Shown here: piece after piece, positions 31,065-37,914 of the stretch
Layout: the number at the start of each line of letters is the position of its first letter
Numbering within the stretch: the first letter of the stretch is position 1
Origin: Sporosarcina sp. 6E9
GTDB taxonomy: Bacteria > Bacillota > Bacilli > Bacillales_A > Planococcaceae
DNA length: 54,582 nt
Assembly (NCBI RefSeq): GCF_017921835.1
Contig: NZ_JAGEMN010000009.1
Span: forward strand, 1 to 54,582
Reading direction: 5' to 3'
The notes under the pieces: generated by a model
Told to the model about the DNA's origin: nothing
The model's database searches: none
The model's input: only the letters and a program-made list of their open reading frames with translations
Translations under genes and position numbers: made by a program

Positions 31065-32660
31065 ATGTCTTCAACAACCTGGAATATGAAAACGTTCATG
31101 AAAGGCGCATCGATTCTTACGGTATCTGCAATCATCGTCAAGTTGCTCGGTGCTGTTTACAGGGTACCGTTTCAAAACCTTGTCGGTGATAAAGGGTTTT
31201 ACATTTACCAGCAAGTATATCCATTTATCGGGATTTTTATCGTCTGGACATCATACGGATTTTCGGTGGCCGTGTCTAAACTACTTGCCGAAAGTAAAAA
31301 TTACGGCCAATCAAGAGCGAAGATGCGGATTGCATTTACTTATTTACTATTTTTATCGATATCATTTTTTATACTATTAACTGTATTCGCTCCGTTCTTC
31401 GCCCGTTCAATGGGCGACCCACAACTCGTATCTCTTCTTCGTGCAGGCGCTTATATCGTTCTCTTAATGCCGGCTTTGGCGGTTCTTAAAGGATCGTTTC
31501 AATCGGAAGGCCGGATGGTGCCTGTTGCTGTATCTGGAGTCGGTGAGCAGGCATTCCGTGTCGTCGTGATACTTTTGGGCACATGGATTGCCGTACGCGC
31601 AGGGGCTTCCTTATATACAGCGGGTGAAATCGCCATGTGGGGTGCAGTTGTCGGAGAATTCGCTGGGGTCGTCATTCTTGCGCTTTATTTCCAAAGAACA
31701 TTCAAAGGCCCTTTAGAAAAAGTTGACACTTGGCCAGTCATCAAGGAATTAACCATAATCAGTTTGAGCGTCAGCGCAAGTTCACTAATTTTGCTGTTAT
31801 TTCAGCTTGTCGATTCGTTTACAGTTTTTCAAATCTTGTTATCGAATGGTTTCTTGGAAGAGACAGCTATGGAGACCAAAGGGGTTTATGATCGTGGACA
31901 ACCTCTCGTGCAAATGGGGATTTTGATAGCATCGACCCTGTCACTAGCGATTGTACCCCTCATCGCACACCACACGACGAAAAATAAGGGGAAAGGGGCG
32001 TTGCCGTTTATCCGGCTCACTTTCCGAACGGCTTTTTTATTTGGTTGGGCAGCCACAGCGGGGTTAGCACTTGTCCTTCCATTTGTGAATGAAATGCTAT
32101 TTGAGACTCGTACAGGGTCCGTTGCGTTGATCATTTTTGCTGTTCAAATTTTTTGGCTTTCCCTCATTCTGCCGTTGACTGCGATGCTTCAAGGTACGGG
32201 GAAAGTTAAAGTGCCCGCTCTCCTTCTAATCGGTGGGCTTATTGTGAAAGTGATATCCAACCTCATTCTCGTTCCACTTTACGATATTAACGGGGCGGCG
32301 ATTGCTGGAAATATCGGTTTTGCATTAATTACACTAGGACTTGTTCTTTATTTTAAAAAAGTCTGGCCAATCCGAATTGCTCCTGTTCGTTTCTATGGCT
32401 GGGTCATCGTCGCAACTGTGCTCATGATAGTGGTTGTGTTACCCTGGATGATACTGGCAGATTCGTATATATTTGATGGATTACCAAGTCGGCTTAGCTC
32501 AACGATTATTGCGCTCACATCTGTTGGGTCTGGCGCAGCTGTTTTCCTCCTAGTGGTTATGAAATCACGTATAATGGATGAGAGAGAATGGTATCTTCTG
32601 CCGTTTGGAAAACGTTTAGCTACATTGCAATTACGACTAACTAAAAGAAAAGGTGAATAA
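31065..32660 (+). CDS. yabM: MurJ/SpoVB-family polysaccharide or lipid II flippase-like membrane protein (YabM)
   Basis: An integral membrane protein of 531 residues with about 14 hydrophobic segments, MOP exporter superfamily. It follows the MurJ/SpoVB/YabM type: FMKGASILTVSAIIVKLLGAVYRVPFQNLVGD at the start (shown in two blocks: FMKGASILTV and AVYRVPFQNLVGD), GFSVAVSKLLAE, and a long C-terminal pore half. Members move lipid-linked cell-wall precursors across the membrane; YabM's own substrate is not established. Position between spoVT and mazG matches B. subtilis yabM. An out-of-frame ATG at 31060 is ignored. Confidence 0.9.
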   Translation: MSSTTWNMKTFMKGASILTVSAIIVKLLGAVYRVPFQNLVGDKGFYIYQQVYPFIGIFIVWTSYGFSVAVSKLLAESKNYGQSRAKMRIAFTYLLFLSISFFILLTVFAPFFARSMGDPQLVSLLRAGAYIVLLMPALAVLKGSFQSEGRMVPVAVSGVGEQAFRVVVILLGTWIAVRAGASLYTAGEIAMWGAVVGEFAGVVILALYFQRTFKGPLEKVDTWPVIKELTIISLSVSASSLILLLFQLVDSFTVFQILLSNGFLEETAMETKGVYDRGQPLVQMGILIASTLSLAIVPLIAHHTTKNKGKGALPFIRLTFRTAFLFGWAATAGLALVLPFVNEMLFETRTGSVALIIFAVQIFWLSLILPLTAMLQGTGKVKVPALLLIGGLIVKVISNLILVPLYDINGAAIAGNIGFALITLGLVLYFKKVWPIRIAPVRFYGWVIVATVLMIVVVLPWMILADSYIFDGLPSRLSSTIIALTSVGSGAAVFLLVVMKSRIMDEREWYLLPFGKRLATLQLRLTKRKGE

Positions 32661-32661
32661 C

Positions 32662-34122
32662 ATGCACCCATTAACAATAATCGGCCTCGGCGCCGGTGAT
32701 CTTGATCAATTATCTTTAGGAACCTATCGAAAATTAAAGAAAGCAAATTTTATCATCGCGCGGACTGATCAACATCCTGCTGTAACGGAATTGAAAGCTG
32801 ATGGAATTGAGATATTTAGTTTTGATAATGTTTATGAAAAGCATGACTCTTTTCAACTTGTCTACGAAGAAATTGTTGAAAAACTACTTCAGTTATGTAT
32901 AGAGCACCCAGTGACCTATGTGGTACCGGGACATCCGCTTGTAGCGGAAAAAACCATCCAACTACTTGTGGAGAAAGAACGACAAGGCATAGTCAAACTT
33001 GATATTGCAGGAGGAAACAGCTTTCTAGATCCAATTTTCGCAGCCCTTCGGATTGACCCAATCGAAGGCTTTCAACTTTTGGACGGCACGGATATGAAAC
33101 GTGATGAGGTGAACATGTCGCAACATATTCTCATTGGGCAAGTGTATGATGCATTCATCGCGTCAGAAGTTAAATTGTCACTTATGGAAAAATACGACTA
33201 TGAACACCTGATAACAATTGTCACAGCAGCAGGTTCTGTTAATGAAAAACTGAGAACCGTGCCATTATTTGAATTGGATCGGGTAACTGAAATCGACAAT
33301 TTAACCACGGTTTATGTACCACCTGTAGCCGAAATGGAAAAAAGGTTGAAAGAATGGTCGACATTTAGGGAGATTATAGCCAAGCTCCGTGCGCCTGATG
33401 GGTGCCCATGGGACCGTGAACAAACCCATGAATCGTTAAAAAAGTTTTTAATTGAAGAAGCGCATGAACTTCTAGAAGCGATTAACGAGGAAGATGATGA
33501 AGCTGTTATTGAAGAACTTGGAGATGTTTTACTACAAGTCTTTCTTCATGCGCAAATCGGAGAAGATGACGGCTATTTTGCAATGGAAGATGTCCTTCAA
33601 GCAATCGGCTCGAAAATGATTCGCCGCCATCCCCATGTTTTTGGAGATGAACGTGTTGTAAACTCCGAGGAAGTGCTTCAAAACTGGCAGGAAATTAAAA
33701 AACGAGAGAAACCCCAGCCGGAATCATTGTTAGACAATCAAAAAAGCTATTCTTCATCGTTGTTAACGTCGATGAATTACCAAAAAGAAGCCGCAAAAGT
33801 CGGATTTGATTGGCCGGATATAAACGGTGCATTCGACAAATTTGAAGAAGAATGGCAAGAGTTCCGGATGGAGATAAAAAACGGAACGAAAAGTAGCCAA
33901 ACCGATGAGCTTGGCGACGTTCTCTTCACGCTCGTTAATCTTGCAAGGTTCTTAAAATTATCACCGGAGGAAGCAATGATCCATGCAAATCAAAAATTTA
34001 AAACACGGTTCAACTTTGTAGAAAAAAGTGTGCGAAACGATAAAGGTAATTTTCTGGACTACACATTAGATGAACTCGAGTCATTTTGGCAATTAGCAAA
34101 AGAGGAGGGAAAAAATTCATGA
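32662..34122 (+). CDS. mazG: YabN: tetrapyrrole methylase domain fused to MazG pyrophosphohydrolase
   Basis: A two-part protein of 486 residues. The N-terminal part (to about 215) is a SAM-dependent tetrapyrrole-methylase-like domain, beginning LTIIGLGAGDLDQLSLG, with VPGHPLVAEKT. The C-terminal part holds MazG nucleotide pyrophosphohydrolase domains, with CPWDREQTHESLKKFLIEEA, the metal-binding EELGDVLLQV (ExxED-like), and a second half with DELGDVLFTLVNLARFL. MazG removes pyrophosphate from NTPs and may clear damaged nucleotides; the methylase part has no known substrate. ATG 32662 follows AAAAGGTG and the yabM stop by one base. It overlaps rqcP by 4 bases. Confidence 0.94.
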   Translation: MHPLTIIGLGAGDLDQLSLGTYRKLKKANFIIARTDQHPAVTELKADGIEIFSFDNVYEKHDSFQLVYEEIVEKLLQLCIEHPVTYVVPGHPLVAEKTIQLLVEKERQGIVKLDIAGGNSFLDPIFAALRIDPIEGFQLLDGTDMKRDEVNMSQHILIGQVYDAFIASEVKLSLMEKYDYEHLITIVTAAGSVNEKLRTVPLFELDRVTEIDNLTTVYVPPVAEMEKRLKEWSTFREIIAKLRAPDGCPWDREQTHESLKKFLIEEAHELLEAINEEDDEAVIEELGDVLLQVFLHAQIGEDDGYFAMEDVLQAIGSKMIRRHPHVFGDERVVNSEEVLQNWQEIKKREKPQPESLLDNQKSYSSSLLTSMNYQKEAAKVGFDWPDINGAFDKFEEEWQEFRMEIKNGTKSSQTDELGDVLFTLVNLARFLKLSPEEAMIHANQKFKTRFNFVEKSVRNDKGNFLDYTLDELESFWQLAKEEGKNS

Positions 34123-34376
34123 GAATAGATAAATTTCTAAAGGTTTCTCGGTTAATAAGACGAAGAACGTTGGCGAAACAAGTAGCCGATCAAGGGAGAA
34201 TAGAAATTAATGGACAAGTCGCGAAAGCTTCATCAACTGTGAAAGAAGGCGATGAAGTAGCCATTCGTTTCGGGCAAAAAATAGTCACGGTACAAGTTAA
34301 TATGATTAAAAACACGACGAAAAAAGACGAAGCTGAATCGATGTACAGTTTGTTAGAGGAAAAGGTTGTTGAGTAA
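34119..34376 (+). CDS. rqcP: RqcP (YabO), S4-domain ribosome quality-control factor
   Basis: S4 RNA-binding protein of 85 residues. In B. subtilis RqcP works with RqcH on stalled 50S subunits to add C-terminal alanine tails. The S4 motif is MRIDKFLKVSRLIRRRTLAKQ, with GRIEINGQVAKASSTVKEGDEV. ATG 34119 overlaps the mazG stop (ATGA) and follows GAGGAGGG; upstream in-frame readings within mazG are not needed. The next gene overlaps its end by 8 bases. Confidence 0.96.
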   Translation: MRIDKFLKVSRLIRRRTLAKQVADQGRIEINGQVAKASSTVKEGDEVAIRFGQKIVTVQVNMIKNTTKKDEAESMYSLLEEKVVE

Positions 34377-35004
34377 ATTGAGGAACTTTAAAATTATGGG
34401 AATGATTATATCGGTGTTAATCATTGTTTCTATGATTGTTGTAACGATAAAAACAAATTTCATCGCTAAAGATTCTTCAAAGGAGATGGAAGAGTACCCA
34501 AGCGGATTAATAGAGGATCTTCCCGACGGTGTTGTGGATGAAAATATAAATACCGAATCAGGCCTTGAAAAGAATGAGCAAGCGCCGGACTTCAAACTAA
34601 CGACTTTAACCGGAGAAACGGTAAGTTTGTCCGATTATAAAGGAAAGACAGTGATCCTTAACTTTTGGGCATCCTGGTGTCCGCCTTGCAGGGTTGAAAT
34701 GCCGTATATGGAGAATTACTACGGTGAAAATAAAGATTCAGGAAATGTAGAAATACTTGCTATTAATATGACGAAAACGGAAAGAGGCGGAGGCGATAAA
34801 GTAGAAAAAGTTGAAGGGTTTGTCGACGACCTCAACCTTACATTTCCAGTCCTATTGGATGAGGACGGTGAAGTGATGAAGTTATATCAGGTGATGGCCT
34901 ATCCGACAACGTATATGATAAATCCAGAAGGAATCATCACCGAAGTAGTTATTAGTTCATTGGATGAGGAATTAATAACGGAACTTGTGAACAATAGTCA
35001 ATAA
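34369..35004 (+). CDS. Membrane-anchored TlpA/ResA-like thiol-disulfide oxidoreductase
   Basis: Thioredoxin-fold protein of about 211 residues held outside the membrane. One N-terminal segment (about residues 10-30, IMGMIISVLIIVSMIVVTI) anchors it. After an acidic linker comes the AhpC/TSA-TlpA fold: APDFKLTTLTGETVSLSDYKGK, then ASWCPPCRVEMPYM with the active CxxC, and a cis-Pro in MAYPTTYMI. Relatives are ResA (cytochrome c heme-site reduction) and StoA (spore cortex). The place between rqcP and the spore genes yabP/yabQ is not that of B. subtilis. The start is TTG 34369, 8 bases after GAGGA; TTG 34366 and 34378 remain possible. Which of the two roles applies is open. Confidence 0.83.
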   Translation: MSKLRNFKIMGMIISVLIIVSMIVVTIKTNFIAKDSSKEMEEYPSGLIEDLPDGVVDENINTESGLEKNEQAPDFKLTTLTGETVSLSDYKGKTVILNFWASWCPPCRVEMPYMENYYGENKDSGNVEILAINMTKTERGGGDKVEKVEGFVDDLNLTFPVLLDEDGEVMKLYQVMAYPTTYMINPEGIITEVVISSLDEELITELVNNSQ

Positions 35005-35030
35005 CAAATTGAATAAGTCGTCTGTAGATT

Positions 35031-35060
35031 GACATGTTTTTTTATCCCCCTGCATAAGAT
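35031..35060 (+). promoter_or_regulatory. Candidate sigma-E promoter of yabP
   Basis: GACATGTT (35031-35038) and CATAAGAT (35053-35060) lie 14 bases apart and resemble the sigma-E -35 (kcATATT) and -10 (CATAcanT). In B. subtilis yabP is a sigma-E gene. Confidence 0.5.
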
Positions 35061-35092
35061 GGCTGTGAACGTACAAGCAGAGGGGGAAGCAT

Positions 35093-35389
35093 ATGCATAT
35101 TCAAACAGACAGTCCAACGTATACAATTCCATCAGGTGATCACGTCGTCACAATGCGCAATCGAAAAAGAATGGACTTAACCTCGGTAAAATCCATCGAC
35201 CGTTTCGACCATGAAGAATTTCTCGTTCGAACATCTCAAGGGCTCCTGCAAATACGCGGGGAGGAGTTGCGCATTGTACACCTTGACGTCGACAAAGGCC
35301 TTCTTACGTTGGAGGGGACAGTTAGCCTTATTCAATACGACGAAGAAGAATCAGAATCGCGGAATTTCCTCCATAAATTATTTGGATGA
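35093..35389 (+). CDS. yabP: Sporulation protein YabP
   Basis: Mother-cell sporulation protein of 98 residues in the YabP/YqfC family. The pattern of B. subtilis YabP is kept: NRKRMDLTSVKSIDRFDHEEFLV, then LLQIRGEELRIVHLDVDKGLLTLEGTV, and a basic FLHKLF end (blocks shortened here to RFDHEEFLV, IRGEEL and LDVDKG). Loss of yabP blocks spore formation at a middle stage in B. subtilis; its biochemical role is unknown. AGAGGGGG lies before the ATG. It overlaps yabQ by 4 bases. Confidence 0.9.
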   Translation: MHIQTDSPTYTIPSGDHVVTMRNRKRMDLTSVKSIDRFDHEEFLVRTSQGLLQIRGEELRIVHLDVDKGLLTLEGTVSLIQYDEEESESRNFLHKLFG

Positions 35390-35853
35390 GTTTATCCGTA
35401 CAGTTTCTTAGCCTCCTGGCAATGATTGGAACGGGCATTGTGGCGGCGGGATTCATTGATATGATTGGGACTGGTACGGCGCACGCTGGGAAAAAGTCTA
35501 TTATACGAAGGCGTGCAGCTGTACTTGAAGTGATTGGTTGGATAATTGTTGGTTGTGGGTCATTCTATATTTTATATATCGTCCGGGACGGTGAGTGGCG
35601 TATTTACGATCCATTTGCCCAAGTGAGCGGGTTACTTTTGTATACAAGTTTTTTTCATAAACCATTTCGTTTTTTCGGTAGAATCCTATTCGTTTTATTG
35701 ATAAAACCTTTATGGGTTATAGGCCGCGGCATAGTAAGGATTATTGGTCGAATCATTTATCTTTTTATAAGGATTATTGACTTTCTAATTAACCCTTTTA
35801 TTTCAATATTCCATAGAATTCATAGAAAACTCTTTAAAAGTAAAGAGAAATGA
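35386..35853 (+). CDS. yabQ: Spore cortex biosynthesis protein YabQ
   Basis: A small polytopic membrane protein of 155 residues with about four hydrophobic segments (residues about 5-26, 45-65, 75-90, 95-140). B. subtilis YabQ sits in the outer forespore membrane and is needed for cortex formation. Sequence conservation is low in this family; the call rests on membrane pattern, size and place between yabP and divIC. ATG 35386 overlaps the yabP stop (ATGA). Confidence 0.87.
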   Translation: MSLSVQFLSLLAMIGTGIVAAGFIDMIGTGTAHAGKKSIIRRRAAVLEVIGWIIVGCGSFYILYIVRDGEWRIYDPFAQVSGLLLYTSFFHKPFRFFGRILFVLLIKPLWVIGRGIVRIIGRIIYLFIRIIDFLINPFISIFHRIHRKLFKSKEK

Positions 35854-35907
35854 TATATAATCTATGGACTATCGGAATGGGTTCTATTTAGAAAGGAAGT
35901 GCTGGGC

Positions 35908-36327
35908 ATGGTACAAAAACAAAACAGAAAGTCTCCTGCTACAATCGCGTCCATTAATAAGGAATATGTCCAATCCCTTCAACAAAAAGTTGATCGGAAG
36001 AAAGCACGTAAGGTCCGTTTGTATCGTAGATTAACAGTTTTCGCGGTTGTTGCCCTTTTAATGCTCGGTTATTTTACGCACTCGTTCTTTGAACAAAGAA
36101 AAGTTTTGGCGTTAAAAGAACAGGAAAAAACTGAAATGCTTGCCGCGTTAAAAGAAAAAGAAGACGAACAGGAAATGCTGATGAATCAACTTGCAAAACT
36201 AGAAGACGATGAGTACATCGCCAAATTAGCAAGGCAGGAATATTTCCTATCGGATGACAATGAAATTATTTTTTCAATGCCAAATAAAAAAGTTGAAGAT
36301 AAAAAGAAAACAGATGAAAAAGAGTAG
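35908..36327 (+). CDS. divIC: Cell division protein DivIC
   Basis: Bitopic division protein (FtsB-type) that works with FtsL and DivIB at the septum. It has 139 residues: a basic cytosolic N-terminus, one membrane segment (about residues 42-62, LTVFAVVALLMLGYF), and an extracellular coiled coil ending in a Lys/Glu-rich tail. The conserved LARQEYFLSDDNEIIF block near the C-terminus is typical of DivIC. ATG 35908 is chosen since GTG 35899 overlaps the ribosome site (AAAGGAAG). The terminator stem covers its last codons. Confidence 0.93.
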   Translation: MVQKQNRKSPATIASINKEYVQSLQQKVDRKKARKVRLYRRLTVFAVVALLMLGYFTHSFFEQRKVLALKEQEKTEMLAALKEKEDEQEMLMNQLAKLEDDEYIAKLARQEYFLSDDNEIIFSMPNKKVEDKKKTDEKE

Positions 36328-36349
36328 TCTTATTGACACTCTTTTTTTT
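36317..36349 (+). terminator. Terminator after divIC
   Basis: AAAAAGAGT (36317-36325) pairs with ACTCTTTTT (36338-36346); the left arm includes the stop codon. Confidence 0.83.
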
Positions 36350-36456
36350 ATTGGTTATAGTAGAAGGTAGTATATTGTTTATTTTCAGGACTTGTGAATA
36401 TGGTTGGAAGGCTTTTTACGAAGCCCGCTTAAATCTTAAGGAGGAGCATTTTTTTT

Positions 36457-36891
36457 ATGTCAATTGAAGTAGATAGCAAGTTACAGGGTAAGGTAACGGG
36501 GATTACAAATTTTGGAGCGTTCGTTGAACTACCGAACGGTTCAACAGGCCTTGTTCACATTAGTGAAGTCGCAGACAGCTATGTTAAGGACATTAATGAA
36601 CATTTTAAAGTCGGCGATATGGTTGAAGTGAAAGTGATGAATGTTGGAGCAGATGGTAAAATTGGATTGTCGATTAGACGAGCAAAACCAGAATCTGAAC
36701 GTCCACAACGTCCGCAACGCCCACGCCAAGGTGGAGGGGGACGTCCAGGTGGAGGACGCCCAAGTGCTGTTCGTCCGGAAAATTTCGAGCAGAAAATGGC
36801 ACGTTTCATGAAAGATAGTGAAGAACGTCTTTCTACTTTGAAGCGTGCAACAGAATCTAAACGTGGCGGTCGAGGTGCAAGAAGAGGGTAA
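36457..36891 (+). CDS. yabR: S1-domain RNA-binding protein YabR
   Basis: General RNA-binding protein of 144 residues. An S1 OB-fold fills residues 6-74 (GKVTGITNFGAFVELPNGSTGLVHISEV, here as ITNFGAFVEL and GLVHISE). A low-complexity tail follows, rich in Arg, Pro and Gly (RPQRPQRPRQGGGGRPGGG), and the chain ends in a basic segment RGGRGARRG. B. subtilis YabR (GSP13-like) is 128 residues, so the tail is somewhat longer here. The role is thought to concern ribosomes or stress but is not firmly known. AAGGAGG precedes the ATG. Confidence 0.93.
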   Translation: MSIEVDSKLQGKVTGITNFGAFVELPNGSTGLVHISEVADSYVKDINEHFKVGDMVEVKVMNVGADGKIGLSIRRAKPESERPQRPQRPRQGGGGRPGGGRPSAVRPENFEQKMARFMKDSEERLSTLKRATESKRGGRGARRG

Positions 36892-36934
36892 CTTGCTAGC
36901 TGTTTTACAATAAGAAAAATGATTCATATATGTA

Positions 36935-36970
36935 AGTGGCTGTTAGATTCTATCTGATACGCCACTTTTT
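36935..36970 (+). terminator. Terminator after yabR
   Basis: AGTGGC (36935-36940) pairs with GCCACT (36961-36966), with an inner AGAT/ATCT stem, followed by T. Confidence 0.75.
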
Positions 36971-36990
36971 GTTATCATTAGAATGAAAAC

Positions 36991-37026
36991 AACGCGGCTT
37001 CCATTTGCTTATGGAAGTCGCGTTTT
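36991..37026. terminator. Second strong hairpin, bidirectional
   Basis: AACGCGGCTTCCAT (36991-37004) pairs with ATGGAAGTCGCGTT (37011-37024) with one G-U and T on both sides. It can stop yabR read-through and, on the minus strand, transcripts coming from the tRNA genes. Confidence 0.85.
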
Positions 37027-37069
37027 AGGTTTTTGTGATATGTTTTTGGATTGAAACTTTAGTGTTTTT

Positions 37070-37185
37070 CCGGCAGATCTATTTTCAATAAAAGCCTTGA
37101 AAATATGCCTCAGTGTCAAAATTCATTTTGACGAGTTACTCTAGGTTGAAACTATGACCGCAAAGTGCGCGTTCAAGTTTCTTTT
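37070..37185 (-). repeat. Three-hairpin repeat, copy 1
   Basis: Differs from copy 2 at only about two of 116 positions. Plus-strand order: hairpin C with ATTTTCAA/TTGAAAAT closed by GGCA/TGCC; hairpin B TCAAAA-TTCA-TTTTGA; hairpin A GAAACT/AGTTTC around CGC/GCG. The minus strand (A-B-C) is the sense used here because A follows the tRNA genes like a terminator. No tRNA is attached to this copy. The stretch 37027-37069 in front of it holds what looks like a shortened A hairpin and nothing else. Confidence 0.88.
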
Positions 37186-37301
37186 CCGGCAGATCTATTT
37201 TCAATAAAAGCCTTGAAAATATGCCTTAGTGTCAAAATTCATTTTGACGAGTTACTCTAGGTTGAAACTATGACCGCAAAGTGCGCGTTCAAGTTTCTTA
37301 T
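37186..37301 (-). repeat. Three-hairpin repeat, copy 2
   Basis: Direct tandem duplicate of copy 1, same 116-base period and same three stems. The near-identity points to a recent duplication. Confidence 0.88.
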
Positions 37302-37415
37302 CCGGCAGAACTATTTTCGATAGGTGCCTCGAAAATATGCCTCGAGATCAAAACTTTGTTTTGATGAGTGCTTCTGGGATGAAATTATGAAACGCTTTGC
37401 GTTTCAAATTTCTTT
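37302..37415 (-). repeat. Three-hairpin repeat, copy 3 (next to tRNA-Glu)
   Basis: A diverged copy in which paired bases changed together: stem C is ATTTTCGA/TCGAAAAT instead of CAA/TTG; stem B is ATCAAAAC/GTTTTGAT; stem A is GAAATT-A-TGAAACGC with GCGTTTCA-AATTTC, nearly perfect. Hairpin A starts just after the 3' end of tRNA-Glu on the minus strand and can act as its terminator. Confidence 0.85.
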
Positions 37416-37417
37416 AA

Positions 37418-37489
37418 TGACCCCTACGGGATTCGAACCCGTGATACCGCCGTGAAAGGGCGGTGTCTTAACCGCTTGACCAAGGGGCC
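37418..37489 (-). tRNA. tRNA-Glu (TTC)
   Basis: A 72-base cloverleaf on the minus strand with acceptor GGCCCCT/AGGGGTC, D-arm GGTCAAGCGGTTAAGAC, anticodon loop CTTTCAC (anticodon TTC, plus-strand 37454-37456), and T-arm GGGTTCGAATCCC. CCA is not encoded. Downstream of tRNA-Met on the same strand, as the trnSL pair in B. subtilis. Confidence 0.96.
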
Positions 37490-37547
37490 TTGGTGGAATA
37501 GTGAATAGCGTGTCTTTTTATAGGAAGACACGTGTGGAAAGGTCTTT

Positions 37548-37660
37548 CCGGCAGAACTATTTTCGACAGATGCCTCGAAAATATGCCCCAATCATCAAAA
37601 TTTCGTTTTGATGAAATCTATAGGGAAGAAAAATCAGGCTAAGTTCGCCTGTTTTTCTTT
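37548..37660 (-). repeat. Three-hairpin repeat, copy 4 (next to tRNA-Met)
   Basis: Starts with the same CCGGCAGAACTATTTTCGA block as copy 3. Stem B is CATCAAAA/TTTTGATG. Stem A has changed wholly in sequence but not in position: on the minus strand AAGAAAAACAGGC pairs with GCCTGATTTTTCTT, a convincing Rho-independent terminator right after tRNA-Met. The 37490-37547 stretch between tRNA-Glu and this copy carries another hairpin, CGTGTCTT/AAGACACG (37509-37532), and a GGAAAG-GT-CTTTCC palindrome (37536-37549). Confidence 0.82.
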
Positions 37661-37662
37661 AA

Positions 37663-37736
37663 TGGCGGCGGAGGGAGTCGAACCCACGACCTTACGGGTA
37701 TGAACCGGACGCTCTAGCCAGCTGAGCTACGCCGCC
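37663..37736 (-). tRNA. tRNA-Met (CAT), elongator type
   Basis: A 74-base cloverleaf on the minus strand with acceptor GGCGGCG/CGCCGCC, D-arm GTAGCTCAGCTGGC, anticodon CAT (plus-strand 37700-37702), and T-arm GTGGGTTCGACTCCC. The paired first base and D-arm fit elongator rather than initiator Met. A lysidine-modified tRNA-Ile2 would look similar, but the match to B. subtilis tRNA-Met is closer. CCA is not encoded. Confidence 0.93.
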
Positions 37737-37756
37737 ATTTTTTCACAACATCTTGT

Positions 37757-37785
37757 ATCTTACTTGTCCAAGTGAAAAATGTCAA
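37757..37785 (-). promoter_or_regulatory. Sigma-A promoter of the tRNA-Met/Glu unit
   Basis: On the minus strand TTGACA (37780-37785), 17 bases, TAAGAT (37757-37762), about 20 bases before tRNA-Met. Confidence 0.8.
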
Positions 37786-37808
37786 GACTCGGTGGAAAAG
37801 AAAAATAG

Positions 37809-37883
37809 TTCGGAAAGAGTCGAAAAGTTTATTAACTTTGATACCACGAACAGACAAATTATTTTCCGCTCCCTATGTATACT
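37809..37883 (+). promoter_or_regulatory. Spo0A-type promoter region of spoIIE
   Basis: CAGACA (37851-37856) and TATACT (37878-37883) are 21 bases apart, the unusual wide spacing known for the Spo0A-activated spoIIE and spoIIG promoters of B. subtilis. Upstream, AGTCGAA (37818-37824) and TTCGGAA (37809-37815) resemble the Spo0A box TGTCGAA and its complement. Confidence 0.62.
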
Positions 37884-37914
37884 CAAACATACGTCGGCAT
37901 AGGGGGAATGGAAA

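Noticed and set aside
36541..36927. Antisense ORF of 128 codons over yabR
   Set aside because: Shadow of the yabR S1 domain and its biased Arg/Gly tail; no ribosome site or family similarity.
37070..37660. The repeats as a CRISPR array
   Set aside because: Units are about 116 bases with no alternation of short repeats and unique spacers, two copies are nearly identical throughout, tRNA genes lie among them, and no cas gene is present.
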